A stretch of DNA of 64,000 nt from Rhodospirillaceae bacterium. GTDB lineage: Bacteria > Pseudomonadota > Alphaproteobacteria > SP197. Location: contig PBNE01000010.1 of NCBI GenBank assembly GCA_002722885.1, positions 1-64,000 of the forward strand, in the 5' to 3' direction. A program made the position numbers and the translations under genes. The notes beneath the pieces were generated by a model, which had not been told where the DNA came from, ran no database searches, and was given only the letters and a program-made list of their open reading frames with translations. Of the stretch, positions 27,618 to 35,507 are shown one piece after another. Numbering within the stretch: the first letter of the stretch is position 1; each line of letters begins with the position of its first letter.

Positions 27618-28371
27618 CTATCCCTCCGTCAGTCCAAGCCGCTGACGCAACTGTGCCATGGCTTCCCTGTCTTGTCTTTTCTGCTCCAGCATCCAGGCTC
27701 GGAAGGGGGCGATCTTCGGTTCATCGGAGCGTGACGGCAGACAAACCACAAAGTAACCACCCTCCGAACGCAGGAAGGTATCAAAGATTGGCACAAGACG
27801 GCCGCTGAGCACATCATGAGTCGCCAGCGCGCGGCGAGCAAGCGCGATGCCCTGCCCTTAGACAGCCGCATCGATCGCCATGCTGATGAAGTTGAAGTGG
27901 GGCCCCTTGGTGCCGTCGACCTTTGTCGCCATGGTGCACGCCCACATCAACATCAGAAACCGAAAGATCGATATGCTGACCCTCTGCCGCGACCCGCAGA
28001 TCGATTTCGCGATGCTCCTGCGCAAAGGTGCCCAAACGATGAACAAGCCACTTGGACGCGAAGTTCCGCGAGGCACTCACGGTGAGCACATGTGGCATGC
28101 GCGGGCGGCGCAGATCGGCCGTCGCTGCGGCCAGCCGGTCCAGGCTTTCGCTGACATCGGGCAGCTAGCGTTCCCCGGCCGGAGTCCGGACTAGTCCCTG
28201 AGCCGTGCGGTCGAACAGCACGATGCCGAGCCAGTCCTCCAGGTTCTTAACGTGGCGACTGATTGCCCCCTGGGTCAGGTTCAGCTCCGAAGCAGCTAAA
28301 GTGAAACTGAGGTGACGCGCGGCAGCCTCGAAGGCCCTGAGGGCATCCAGCGGCGGGAGATCGCGGGCCAT
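27618..28371 (-). pseudogene. LysR-type regulator (GcvA group), broken
   Basis: ATG 28371 starts a normal GcvA-like N-terminal helix-turn-helix (PLDALRAFEAAARHLSF, LTQGAISRHVKNLEDWLG). Then TAG at 28165-28167 follows GER. The frame continues LPDVSESLDRL and the effector domain start (LTVSASRNFASKWLVHRL) until about 28000. The rest (AIDAAV, TAA at 27858-27860, then GQGIALARRALA and FRAWMLEQKRQD to 27618) is in another frame. So there are two nonsense codons and one frameshift. A lone N-terminal DNA-binding fragment could still be made. Confidence 0.9.
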
Positions 28372-28440
28372 GGAAGGCTATGAATTTTCTTCATGGCCTT
28401 CGGAGTAAACTTGGTTTGTGCGGCGCTGTCACGTGACTAA

Positions 28441-28695
28441 ATGGTTGTCTCCATCCTGATGGAGGCAACGATTGCTTTGATCCATGATATTTTTGACTAC
28501 CTCGACAGCTCGCTTCCACACCACCGTCGTGACCACGGTGACCGCACGGAGCGCCTGATCCCAACCGCCCTGCTGTGGCGCCGGCGGGCAGTGACCCGGC
28601 GCCATCTCTCCTCGCTCGACGACGATCAGCTGCGCGACATCGTCCGTAGCCGCCGCGAAGCGTTGCCCGAAGCTGAAAAGCCGTTCTGGCAGTGA
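28441..28695 (+). CDS. DUF1127 (YjiS-like) small basic protein
   Basis: 84 aa. The C-terminal half carries the DUF1127 pattern: paired aromatic/basic residues (LLWRRRAVTRRHLSSL), then DDDQLRDIVRSRREA and a final KPFW. Alphaproteobacterial members are small Arg-rich proteins linked to RNA binding or to phosphate and stress physiology in a few species. The N-terminal 35 aa (IFDYLDSSLPHHRRDH) are longer than usual. An alternative start is ATG 28459. It diverges from the dead LysR gene, which might have controlled it. Confidence 0.7.
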   Translation: MVVSILMEATIALIHDIFDYLDSSLPHHRRDHGDRTERLIPTALLWRRRAVTRRHLSSLDDDQLRDIVRSRREALPEAEKPFWQ

Positions 28696-28701
28696 AAATG
28701 C

Positions 28702-28736
28702 TCATCGCGCTGCCCCCGATAGGAGCAGCGCGATGA
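28702..28736 (-). terminator. Hairpin terminator between convergent genes
   Basis: A perfect 12-bp inverted repeat, TCATCGCGCTGC at 28702-28713 paired with 28725-28736, with an 11-nt loop. It lies between the stop of the DUF1127 gene (28695) and the stop of the amidinohydrolase gene (28746). Read leftward it is followed by GCATTTTCAC, a short U-run, so it fits the amidinohydrolase transcript best. It may act in both directions. Confidence 0.7.
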
Positions 28737-28745
28737 AGCTGCTGG

Positions 28746-29651
28746 TTAGACCGGCTCGCGGCGTAGGGACTGGGCCATGCAGTGAATGCCGCCACCGCCA
28801 CGCGTGAAGACATCGACATCGGGGTCGTAGACCGTGAAGCCATGGGCCTTGAGTTTGGAGACCAGATCGGTCGCATGCGACGGCGCAAGAACCTTGTCAT
28901 TGCCCAGCGACATCACATTGCAGGCCAGAGCCATCGTGTCCTGATAGTTCACGGGAACGATCTCGATGTTCTTCGACTTCAGCCAGTCCACGATCTCAGG
29001 GTCGGTGGTCTCAAGACACACGGCACAGAGCTTCTCGGCCAGCATGCAGACCATGAGGTCGATGTGGACATAGTGCTCGGCGATGGTTGCGATGCGGACT
29101 TCCCAACCTTCCTTTTCGAACCAGCCCCGAACCTGTTCGGCGGACTGCTCCTGGGTGCGTTCGCCGCACCAGCCGATCAGCACGGAACCGGGTTCGATGA
29201 TGTCGAAATCACCGCCCTCGAAGGAACCGGCGGTGACCATGTCGTAAATCGGAATCCCCATGTCCATGTAGAAACGGATCACGGGGCCATACTCGCCACG
29301 GCGCCACCATTGCGCCATCTGCGTCACGACGGCACCATAAGGCGTCATGAACGACGAATCGCGGGCATAGACCTGGTAGGGCAGGCCTTCGTCGGCTTCG
29401 AGCCAGTGCACCTTCACACCGGCTGATTCGTAAGCATCGACCATTTCGCGGTGCTGCTTCATGGCAAGCTGCTTGTCGAAGGTGTCGCCGCGCTTCAGCG
29501 TCGCCTTCGAGATCGAGCTTGTGGCCAGCCAATGATAGTTGTCCGCCGGGCCGAGCAGAACATCGGTCAGCGCACCGTACTCGGAGTTGCAGCCCCAGTC
29601 GGTCAGGACGGGGGTGTTGCCTTCGGGGTTGCGGCAGCGAAGCGGGTTCAT
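28746..29651 (-). CDS. Dimethylarginine dimethylaminohydrolase-type guanidino hydrolase
   Basis: 301 aa from ATG 29651, with AGGA seven nt upstream; GTG 29663 is less likely. It has the amidinotransferase/DDAH fold: DSSFMTPYGAV, the FEGGDF acid motif, the catalytic His in EHYVHIDLMV, and the nucleophile C291 in GGGIHCMAQSLRR. Members cleave guanidino groups: methylated arginine to citrulline, arginine to citrulline, or agmatine-like substrates, or transfer the amidino group. DDAH or arginine deiminase-like hydrolysis is most likely. It diverges from a GcvA-type LysR gene, its probable regulator. Confidence 0.85.
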   Translation of the reverse strand: MNPLRCRNPEGNTPVLTDWGCNSEYGALTDVLLGPADNYHWLATSSISKATLKRGDTFDKQLAMKQHREMVDAYESAGVKVHWLEADEGLPYQVYARDSSFMTPYGAVVTQMAQWWRRGEYGPVIRFYMDMGIPIYDMVTAGSFEGGDFDIIEPGSVLIGWCGERTQEQSAEQVRGWFEKEGWEVRIATIAEHYVHIDLMVCMLAEKLCAVCLETTDPEIVDWLKSKNIEIVPVNYQDTMALACNVMSLGNDKVLAPSHATDLVSKLKAHGFTVYDPDVDVFTRGGGGIHCMAQSLRREPV

Positions 29652-29772
29652 GGCGATCCTCACGGGTCAGACAGGTTGCGTTGGCCAACAACGTCGGCCG
29701 GACCATGCGTGAACGCAAGGGAGAAGAATTCCATCCTTGCGTGAGAAAAACTATCGCTTGATTATGAGATCC

Positions 29773-30681
29773 ATGAGACGCCTTCCCTCACTCAATGCCC
29801 TACGCGCCTTCGAAGCCGCGGCCCGGCACCAGCATTTCGCGCGCGCTGCGGCCGAGCTCAATGTGACCCACGGCGCGGTCAGCCACCAGATCAGAGCACT
29901 GGAGGACAGTCTGGGCACGGCGCTGTTCCGCCGCAGTGGCAACCGGATCACCCTGACCCCAGAGGCCCAGCGACTTCTTCCCGTTCTGACCGAGAGCTTT
30001 GACCGCATCGCCGAGATCACCGGAAGCCTGGGCCAGGATGACAGCGCCGATCACATCACCATCGCCTGTGCTCCGGCCTTGGCGGCCAAATGGCTGGTCC
30101 CGGAGATGGCCGATCTCACGGAACGTCACCCGGGCCTTACGATCGATATCGCCCCGCGCCAGGATCTGACCTGGCTGGAACCCGGCAGGCGTCCGACCGA
30201 GGACATCGGCGACATCATAATTGCCTATGGCCGGCCCGATCCCGCCGCACCGGGATTTCTCGCGTTGCCCGACAACGCCTTTTTTCCGGTCTGCAGCCCC
30301 AGGCTGACACACGGGCCACGGGCTGTGAAACGGCCCCAAGATCTTCTTCGCCATCCCCTTCTTCACGACGACGACGGCACCGGCTGGCGTCGCTGGTTGG
30401 CCGAGGCCGGGGTCGTATCGCCCCATGACCTGCGCAACATGCGCCTGGGCAACGCCAGCCTCACGCTGGATGCGGCCGCCGACGGGCTGGGGATTGCCCT
30501 GGGCGATACGATCCTCGCAGAAGCCGACCTTGCGGCCGGCCGCCTGGTTGCTCCGTTCTCGACGCGTGTCGCCGCGCCGGGCGCCTACTTCCTGCTGCGC
30601 CCGGCCCTTAGCCGCGACAGCAGCACCCGCGACACGGTCGCGAACTGGCTCGCAGACCGACTCCGCGCACGGCTAACCTGA
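29773..30681 (+). CDS. LysR-type regulator (GcvA group)
   Basis: 302 aa from ATG 29773 (ATG 29764 is also possible). The N-terminal winged helix-turn-helix (LNALRAFEAAARHQHFARAAAELN, THGAVSHQIRALEDSLG) is followed by a co-inducer domain of about 210 aa starting ITIACAPALAAKWLVPEM. It diverges from the DDAH-type gene across about 120 bp and precedes the AruI-like gene, a layout in which one LysR protein usually controls both neighbours. The inducer is probably a guanidino or amino acid metabolite (inference). Confidence 0.9.
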   Translation: MRRLPSLNALRAFEAAARHQHFARAAAELNVTHGAVSHQIRALEDSLGTALFRRSGNRITLTPEAQRLLPVLTESFDRIAEITGSLGQDDSADHITIACAPALAAKWLVPEMADLTERHPGLTIDIAPRQDLTWLEPGRRPTEDIGDIIIAYGRPDPAAPGFLALPDNAFFPVCSPRLTHGPRAVKRPQDLLRHPLLHDDDGTGWRRWLAEAGVVSPHDLRNMRLGNASLTLDAAADGLGIALGDTILAEADLAAGRLVAPFSTRVAAPGAYFLLRPALSRDSSTRDTVANWLADRLRARLT

Positions 30682-30755
30682 TCCTTTCCAGTCGTGTTGA
30701 CACCACCGCTGGCGGGCCGATGATGCGCCGCTCAGCCAACGACAAGGACGCATCG

Positions 30756-32378
30756 ATGCCCAGTAGCAATCTCACCCGCGGACAGGCCCTGATGCAGCTC
30801 GTGAAGGCCTACGGCATCGACACGGTGTTCGGCATGCCCGGCGTGCACACGCTGGAGTACTACCGGGGCATTGCCGACGCCGACATGCGCCATGTCCTGT
30901 TCCGCCACGAGCAGGGCGGCGGCTTCATGGCTGACGGATACGCACGCATCTCAGGCAAGCCTGCCGTGTGCTGTGTGATCACGGGGCCCGGCGTGACGAA
31001 CATCGCGACGGCCGTGGGCAACGCCTATGCCGACAGCATGCCGATGTTGGTGATTGCCAGCACCAACGGCAGCGGTGACCTGGGCGCGGGCCGTGGACGC
31101 CTGCACGAGATCACCGACCAGCTTGCCGTGATCAAGCCCTTGACAGCCTTCGCCCAGACCATTCACGACGGACGCCAGATCCCTGGCGCGATCAACCGCG
31201 CCTTTGATATCTTCGAAACCGGCCGTCCCCGCCCCTGCTACATCGAACTTCCGATCGACAAGATTGCCGAAGCGGCCGAGTTCGCCGTTGAGGCCGCACC
31301 CATCGCACGGCCCATGCATCCCGCCGAGGACTCTATCGAACGCGCCGCCGAGGTGGCTCAGGGTGCGAAGGGGCCCGTGATTATCGCCGGCGGCGGCATC
31401 ATTGACGACGGTGCCGCGCTGCAGGCCCTGGCCGAAAAGCTGGGCGCCGCGGTGGTGCTGACCATCGCAGCCAAGGGTGCCATCCCCGACGATCACCCGC
31501 TCAACGTCGGCGCAGCGCTGGTCACCGACCGCGCGCACCGCTTTGTCGAGGACGCCGATCTCGTGATAGCTGTCGGCACGGAACTTTCGGAAACCGACAT
31601 CTGGATCGATGACGATTTCCTTCACTTGGGCGGCAAGCTGATCCGCATCGACATCGACCCCGCCAACCTGTCGCGCGACTATTCACCCGATGCCGCGATC
31701 CTGGGTGACGGTGGCCTCGCCATGCAGATGCTGGCAGACGCACTGCCCGCCAACAACGGCAGCGCCGGGTTCACAGGCTCATCCGTGGTGGCTGACCTGC
31801 GCAAAGCCTACATCGAAGACATGCTGAAAGGTCCGGTTGCACCGAAACACGCCAAGGTTCTCGACGCTCTGCGCGCCGCCGTTCCCGAGGACGGCTGGAT
31901 GATCACCGACGCCACGATGATCGCCTATTTCGCCAACGGTTACTGGCCGACCTCGACCCCGCGCAGCTACACGCATCCCAGCGGGTACTGCACGCTGGGT
32001 TCGGCCATGCCGTCAGCCGTCGGCGCCAAGATCGGCGTTCCCGATCGTAAGGGTATCGCGCTGGCCGGCGATGCCGGTTTCCTGTTCACAGCCACCGAAC
32101 TCGCGACCGCCGTCGACGAGAAGGTCGCGCTTCCCATCGTGGTCTGGAACAACGACTGCCTCGGACAGATCAACGAGGGCATGGTCAGCCGGGACATCAC
32201 GCCAATCGGCGTGAAGCCGGGCCGCAACCCCGACTTCCCGGCCTTCGCCAAGTCCTTCGGTGCCTATGGCCACAAGGCCACCTCCCTCTCGGACCTCACC
32301 GGGGCCGTGAAGGATGCCTTTGATGCCGACGGTCCGACGCTTATCGAAATCCACGAAAACGCAGACTTCCTGAGCTAG
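30756..32378 (+). CDS. ThDP-dependent decarboxylase, AruI/IlvB-like
   Basis: 540 aa from ATG 30756 behind AAGGA. ThDP-enzyme order: N-terminal Pyr domain with catalytic Glu E52 in RHEQGGGFMADGYAR, middle domain (about 190-330), and C-terminal PP domain with GDAGFLFT followed about 27 residues later by NND. The opening stretch (RGQALMQLVKAYGIDTVFGM, PGVHTLEYYRG) resembles 5-guanidino-2-oxopentanoate decarboxylase (AruI) of the arginine transaminase pathway more than acetolactate synthase, and there is no small regulatory subunit. Its neighbours, a guanidino hydrolase and a LysR gene, agree with a 2-ketoarginine-like substrate (inference). Confidence 0.82.
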   Translation: MPSSNLTRGQALMQLVKAYGIDTVFGMPGVHTLEYYRGIADADMRHVLFRHEQGGGFMADGYARISGKPAVCCVITGPGVTNIATAVGNAYADSMPMLVIASTNGSGDLGAGRGRLHEITDQLAVIKPLTAFAQTIHDGRQIPGAINRAFDIFETGRPRPCYIELPIDKIAEAAEFAVEAAPIARPMHPAEDSIERAAEVAQGAKGPVIIAGGGIIDDGAALQALAEKLGAAVVLTIAAKGAIPDDHPLNVGAALVTDRAHRFVEDADLVIAVGTELSETDIWIDDDFLHLGGKLIRIDIDPANLSRDYSPDAAILGDGGLAMQMLADALPANNGSAGFTGSSVVADLRKAYIEDMLKGPVAPKHAKVLDALRAAVPEDGWMITDATMIAYFANGYWPTSTPRSYTHPSGYCTLGSAMPSAVGAKIGVPDRKGIALAGDAGFLFTATELATAVDEKVALPIVVWNNDCLGQINEGMVSRDITPIGVKPGRNPDFPAFAKSFGAYGHKATSLSDLTGAVKDAFDADGPTLIEIHENADFLS

Positions 32379-32394
32379 ACCGAAGCTCCGACCA

Positions 32395-33153
32395 TCAGGT
32401 CGTGTAGCTGGGATCCTTGGCGTCGAGGATGCGGCGGACGGCCCGCCAGTTCTCGTCGGCAGCGGCGAACTCCGGGTCGTTGCCAACCTCAATGGTACGC
32501 GCCAGCGCTTCTTCGGATGGCATAATCATTTCCTGCCCCGAAGCCATCACATCGACCTGCACCTTGCAGGCGTTTTCGATGTTGTAGAGCGTCAGGAAGG
32601 CGTCGGCTGCCGTGGGGCCGCAGACCAGCATGCCGTGGTTTTCCATAACACAGACGTTCTTGTCGCCCATGTCTGCAGCCAGCGCGTCGCATTCTTCCTG
32701 CCCGGAGGTCTGTACATCCCACGGGTGGTAGGCGATCTGGCCGTGATAGAACATGGCCTGCTGGGTGATCGGCAGGATGCCGCATTTCATGCAGGCCACG
32801 GCCATACCGGCACGGGAATGGGTGTGAAGCACCCAGTTCGCATCGGGCCGGGCCTTCAGGATGGCATGGTGGATCGCATGGCCGGCCTTGTTCACGGGCC
32901 ACTCGCCCCGGATCTTGTTGCCTGCGTAATCCATGACGATCAGGCTCGAGGCCGTGATCTCCTCGAAGAACAGGCCATAAGGATTGATCAGGTAGTGACC
33001 GGGCTCATCGGGCAGGCGGGCCGAAATATGGGTGTAGATCAGGTCGGTCCAGCCGTAGCGCACGAAGGCTCGATAGAGTGCTGCGAGATCGCAACGGATC
33101 TCCCACTCTTCGGGACTGATTTCAGAGGGGTGAAGCTGGGTGACACTGGCCAT
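32395..33153 (-). CDS. Class II aldolase/adducin family protein
   Basis: 252 aa from ATG 33153, with AGGAG eight nt upstream; longer starts are not conserved. Zinc-binding histidines appear in VLHTHSRAGMA (H-x-H) and ENHGMLVCG, with the acidic residue region before QQAMFYHGQ. The family covers fuculose/ribulose phosphate aldolases and epimerases; this longer non-phosphate-type group is often an uncharacterised decarboxylase or aldolase in catabolic clusters. It converges with the AruI-like gene (16 nt between stops) and diverges from the broken epimerase gene. Confidence 0.87.
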   Translation of the reverse strand: MASVTQLHPSEISPEEWEIRCDLAALYRAFVRYGWTDLIYTHISARLPDEPGHYLINPYGLFFEEITASSLIVMDYAGNKIRGEWPVNKAGHAIHHAILKARPDANWVLHTHSRAGMAVACMKCGILPITQQAMFYHGQIAYHPWDVQTSGQEECDALAADMGDKNVCVMENHGMLVCGPTAADAFLTLYNIENACKVQVDVMASGQEMIMPSEEALARTIEVGNDPEFAAADENWRAVRRILDAKDPSYTT

Positions 33154-33235
33154 GGGTCCTGCTCCTTGTGATCCGGGGTTCGATGATGAGTTGTCGGGAA
33201 CCCTAACACATCTAAATTCCGCCAAGGAACACGTA

Positions 33236-34237
33236 ATGCGCCTTCTCGAAACCGGTGGGACCGGCTTTGTCATGAGCCATGTTCTGCTGAACTGGCTGCA
33301 GCAGAACCCGGACGGTTCCGCAACCTCGGTCGACCTTGCACCGCCTGATGCCGTGGCCCAGCGCTTCTTCGCGCCGGTGCGGGACAGGCTGGAATTCATC
33401 ACCGGCGACGTAAGCGCGCCCGATCTTCTGGACACAGTTCCCGATCCCACATCCATCAGCCACATCGTCTGCGGCGCGGCCATGACACCCACCCGCGGCA
33501 CCACCGAAAGGAGCCAGGCGGCGATGATTGCCGGCGTGAACCTGATGGGGCCCGTTCACTGTCTGGAGTTCGCCCGCGCACTTCCCGACCTCAAGCGCAT
33601 GGTTCACGTCAGCACCGGCAGCGTTTACGCCGACGATGGCCCCGAAGACGGTTCTCCTCTGTCGGAGGACGGCTTTGTGTGGTCCTTCCCCGACTCACTC
33701 TATCCCATCACCAAGCTGACCGGAGAGCTGCTGACGAACCGCTGGAAAGCGCTGTTCGACCTGCCACTGGGCGTGGTGCGACTGGCCAGCGTCTACGGCC
33801 CCATGGACCGTTGGACCCCGGGGCGCGACTTTGCCTGTGCACCGAACGTGATGGTGCACAAGGCACTCGCCGGCGAGCCCTGGACCATCGCTGGCTCCGA
33901 TGCCGTGGGCGACTTCATCCATGGCGGTGATGTCGGCCGTGCGATCTGCGCACTTCTGGCCGCTCCGGCGCTCAACTTCGACACCTACAACAACGGCTAC
34001 GGCGCGCCGGCCAAACTGACGGAGGTGGCAGATCTCGTTGTCGACGCGATTGCCGAGGCCTCCTGGAGGAGTGTTGAAGGTCGTGGCGACATCAATGGCT
34101 ACCCTGGACGCACGAGAGGAACCTGGGGCGCCTAGAGCATCGACCGGCTGACGCAGGACACCGGCTGGGCATCCATGCCCCTGGCCGATGCCCTCACCGA
34201 TTACGCCAACTGGGTGAAAACCGTCGAGTCTGCCTGA
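33236..34237 (+). pseudogene. NAD-dependent epimerase/dehydratase with premature TAG
   Basis: ATG 33236 follows an AAGGA site. The extended SDR fold is clear: TGGTGFVMSH, STGSVYAD, catalytic YPITK, and VRLASVYGPMDRWTPG. TAG at 34133-34135 stops translation after GRTRGTWGA. The same frame then continues SIDRLTQDTGWASMPLADAL to TGA 34235-34237, which is the normal C-terminus of this family. The third Gly of the cofactor motif GxxGxxG is replaced by Met. The 299-residue product lacks about 34 C-terminal residues and is probably inactive, though partial function cannot be excluded. Confidence 0.8.
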
Positions 34238-34247
34238 GGCAGGCCAA

Positions 34248-34736
34248 TCAGTCTGACGCACAAAGGTCCTGCAATCGCGGATCGACCCAAACATCCAGGC
34301 TCAGCTCGGTGTCGGGCCTGACCAGTGCTGCCGCAATGTATTCGGCGAGCATCGCACTGGGTTGTTTGGCTGAGCGGACTTGTGGTGTCTGCGCGAAACC
34401 ACGCCCGACAGCGTTGTTGATGAGATTATGGGTCTGTTGCCTGCAGGGCTCCTGCTCTGCCAGTTCCACAGCCCGGCCCGCCAATCGCGCCAGGTCCTCG
34501 TCCAACACAAGTGTCATCACGCCGGAGGCATAGACATGCTTGAAGGCGTCACAGCCGCCTCTCAGCGTTGCGATGTCAGGGTAGATCCCCGTCATAGAGT
34601 CGAACCTGTCACGTGCCGTTTCCTTGAGCCCGTGAACGACACCCACTGCTGTTGCCACCAAAAGCAGGAGGATCACACAGGAAACTCTCAGTGCGGCCAG
34701 AGTGCGTCTCAACCACACTCCTCTTCGAGCCGGCAA
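34248..34736 (-). CDS. Membrane-anchored hypothetical protein
   Basis: 162 aa with a basic N-terminus (MPARRGVWLRRTL), then one hydrophobic segment CVILLLLVATAVGVVHGL (about residues 20-38), then a soluble domain of about 120 aa on the periplasmic side. That domain has conserved-looking cysteines (GGCDAFKH, EPCRQQTH, DLCASD) and is mostly helical. I recognise no family. It ends 10 nt after the natural end of the broken epimerase, on the opposite strand, and begins inside the cysteine-rich frame upstream, so it may have arrived in a rearrangement that cut the neighbouring deacetylase gene. Confidence 0.6.
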   Translation of the reverse strand: MPARRGVWLRRTLAALRVSCVILLLLVATAVGVVHGLKETARDRFDSMTGIYPDIATLRGGCDAFKHVYASGVMTLVLDEDLARLAGRAVELAEQEPCRQQTHNLINNAVGRGFAQTPQVRSAKQPSAMLAEYIAAALVRPDTELSLDVWVDPRLQDLCASD

Positions 34737-34906
34737 ATATCAAAGCTCTCTTCACACAGATCAAACGACTGGGCGGCTGTGCGGTCGCAACGTCGGGTGC
34801 AGGGTTCCATACAGTCGTTGCACTGGTAGTAGCCGCCACCACCGCATTCCAAGGAGCATTGATCGGCGCGGCAAACCTCATGGCAGGCGGCCACGAGATC
34901 GCTCAT
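34709..34906 (-). CDS. Possible cysteine-rich small protein
   Basis: A 65-aa frame with eleven cysteines in about 60 residues (ACHEVCRADQC, LECGGGG, QCNDCMEPCTRRC, LCEESFDICRLEEEC). Spacing resembles a disulfide-rich or metal-binding knot. The frame extends further upstream on the same strand to 35257, but that part is the antisense of a deacetylase remnant, so the true start is unclear and ATG 34906 lies at the junction. It overlaps the membrane-anchored gene start by 28 nt in another frame. It may be a truncated secreted protein. No ribosome site supports it. Confidence 0.3.
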   Translation of the reverse strand: MSDLVAACHEVCRADQCSLECGGGGYYQCNDCMEPCTRRCDRTAAQSFDLCEESFDICRLEEECG

Positions 34907-35470
34907 CACGGCTGGCTCCACGGCCGCCTTCGGGACATGATCGATGACGAAGAGGCTGAGGATATCGCGTGCGGTGTCGAGGCCATCAAATCCGCAACGG
35001 GAGACAATCCCAGCGGGTTTCGTGCGCCAAGTTACACCATGTCCCATCGCACCATGAGTCTGCTGCAGGATCATGGCATCGGCTATGACGCCTCGCTGTT
35101 CGGCGACGATATCCCCTATCTGATCAAAAACGAGCGCGCCACGATGGTCGAACTGCCCAGCCACATGGCACTCCATGACTGGACCTAGTTTGTCAGTTTC
35201 CCGAATTTCGGCGTCCGTTAGTCGATCAAGACGCCGTCGGAGGGCTATCAGGTCCATGTCGAGGAGTTTGACGCCATGTGGGACACGGCGGCCTGCGGGT
35301 CTCTGTCTGGCATCCGTTCGTCAGCGGACGTCTGGCGCGGGCCATGCAGATCGAGCGGCTGATCCGGTATATGCAGGACAAAGGGGGGAGTGGTTTGCCC
35401 GGCTCGACGAGATCGACGACCATGTGAACGGGCTGGTTGAGCGTGGGGAATGGAACCGCGTCGACACACA
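34878..35470 (+). pseudogene. Polysaccharide deacetylase remnant with two TAG codons
   Basis: Begins in the middle of a NodB domain (AGGHEIAHHGWLHGRLRDM, then FRAPSYTMSHRTMSLLQDHG); the N-terminal half with the catalytic Asp pair is missing. In frame come TAG at 35186-35188 (after HDWT) and TAG at 35217-35219 (after FGVR). The sequence then shifts frame near 35288 (LRVSVWHPFVSGRLARAMQI) and again in a run of six G near 35386 (EWFARLDEIDDHVNGLVE). The order and motifs match the cytoplasmic deacetylase at 11983-12828. The final piece happens to be in frame with the M20 gene that follows. Confidence 0.88.
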
Positions 35471-35507
35471 CTGCCTTTCTGGACCCACGCTGACACCCGA
35501 GGACACC

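Noticed and set aside
33140-33235. Longer start for the epimerase at 33140
   Set aside because: It would overlap the aldolase start region and add residues not typical of the fold; ATG 33236 has a ribosome site and begins at the Rossmann strand.
34709-35257. 182-aa leftward protein across the deacetylase remnant
   Set aside because: Most of it is the antisense of a recognisable NodB domain; only the cysteine-rich end merits attention.
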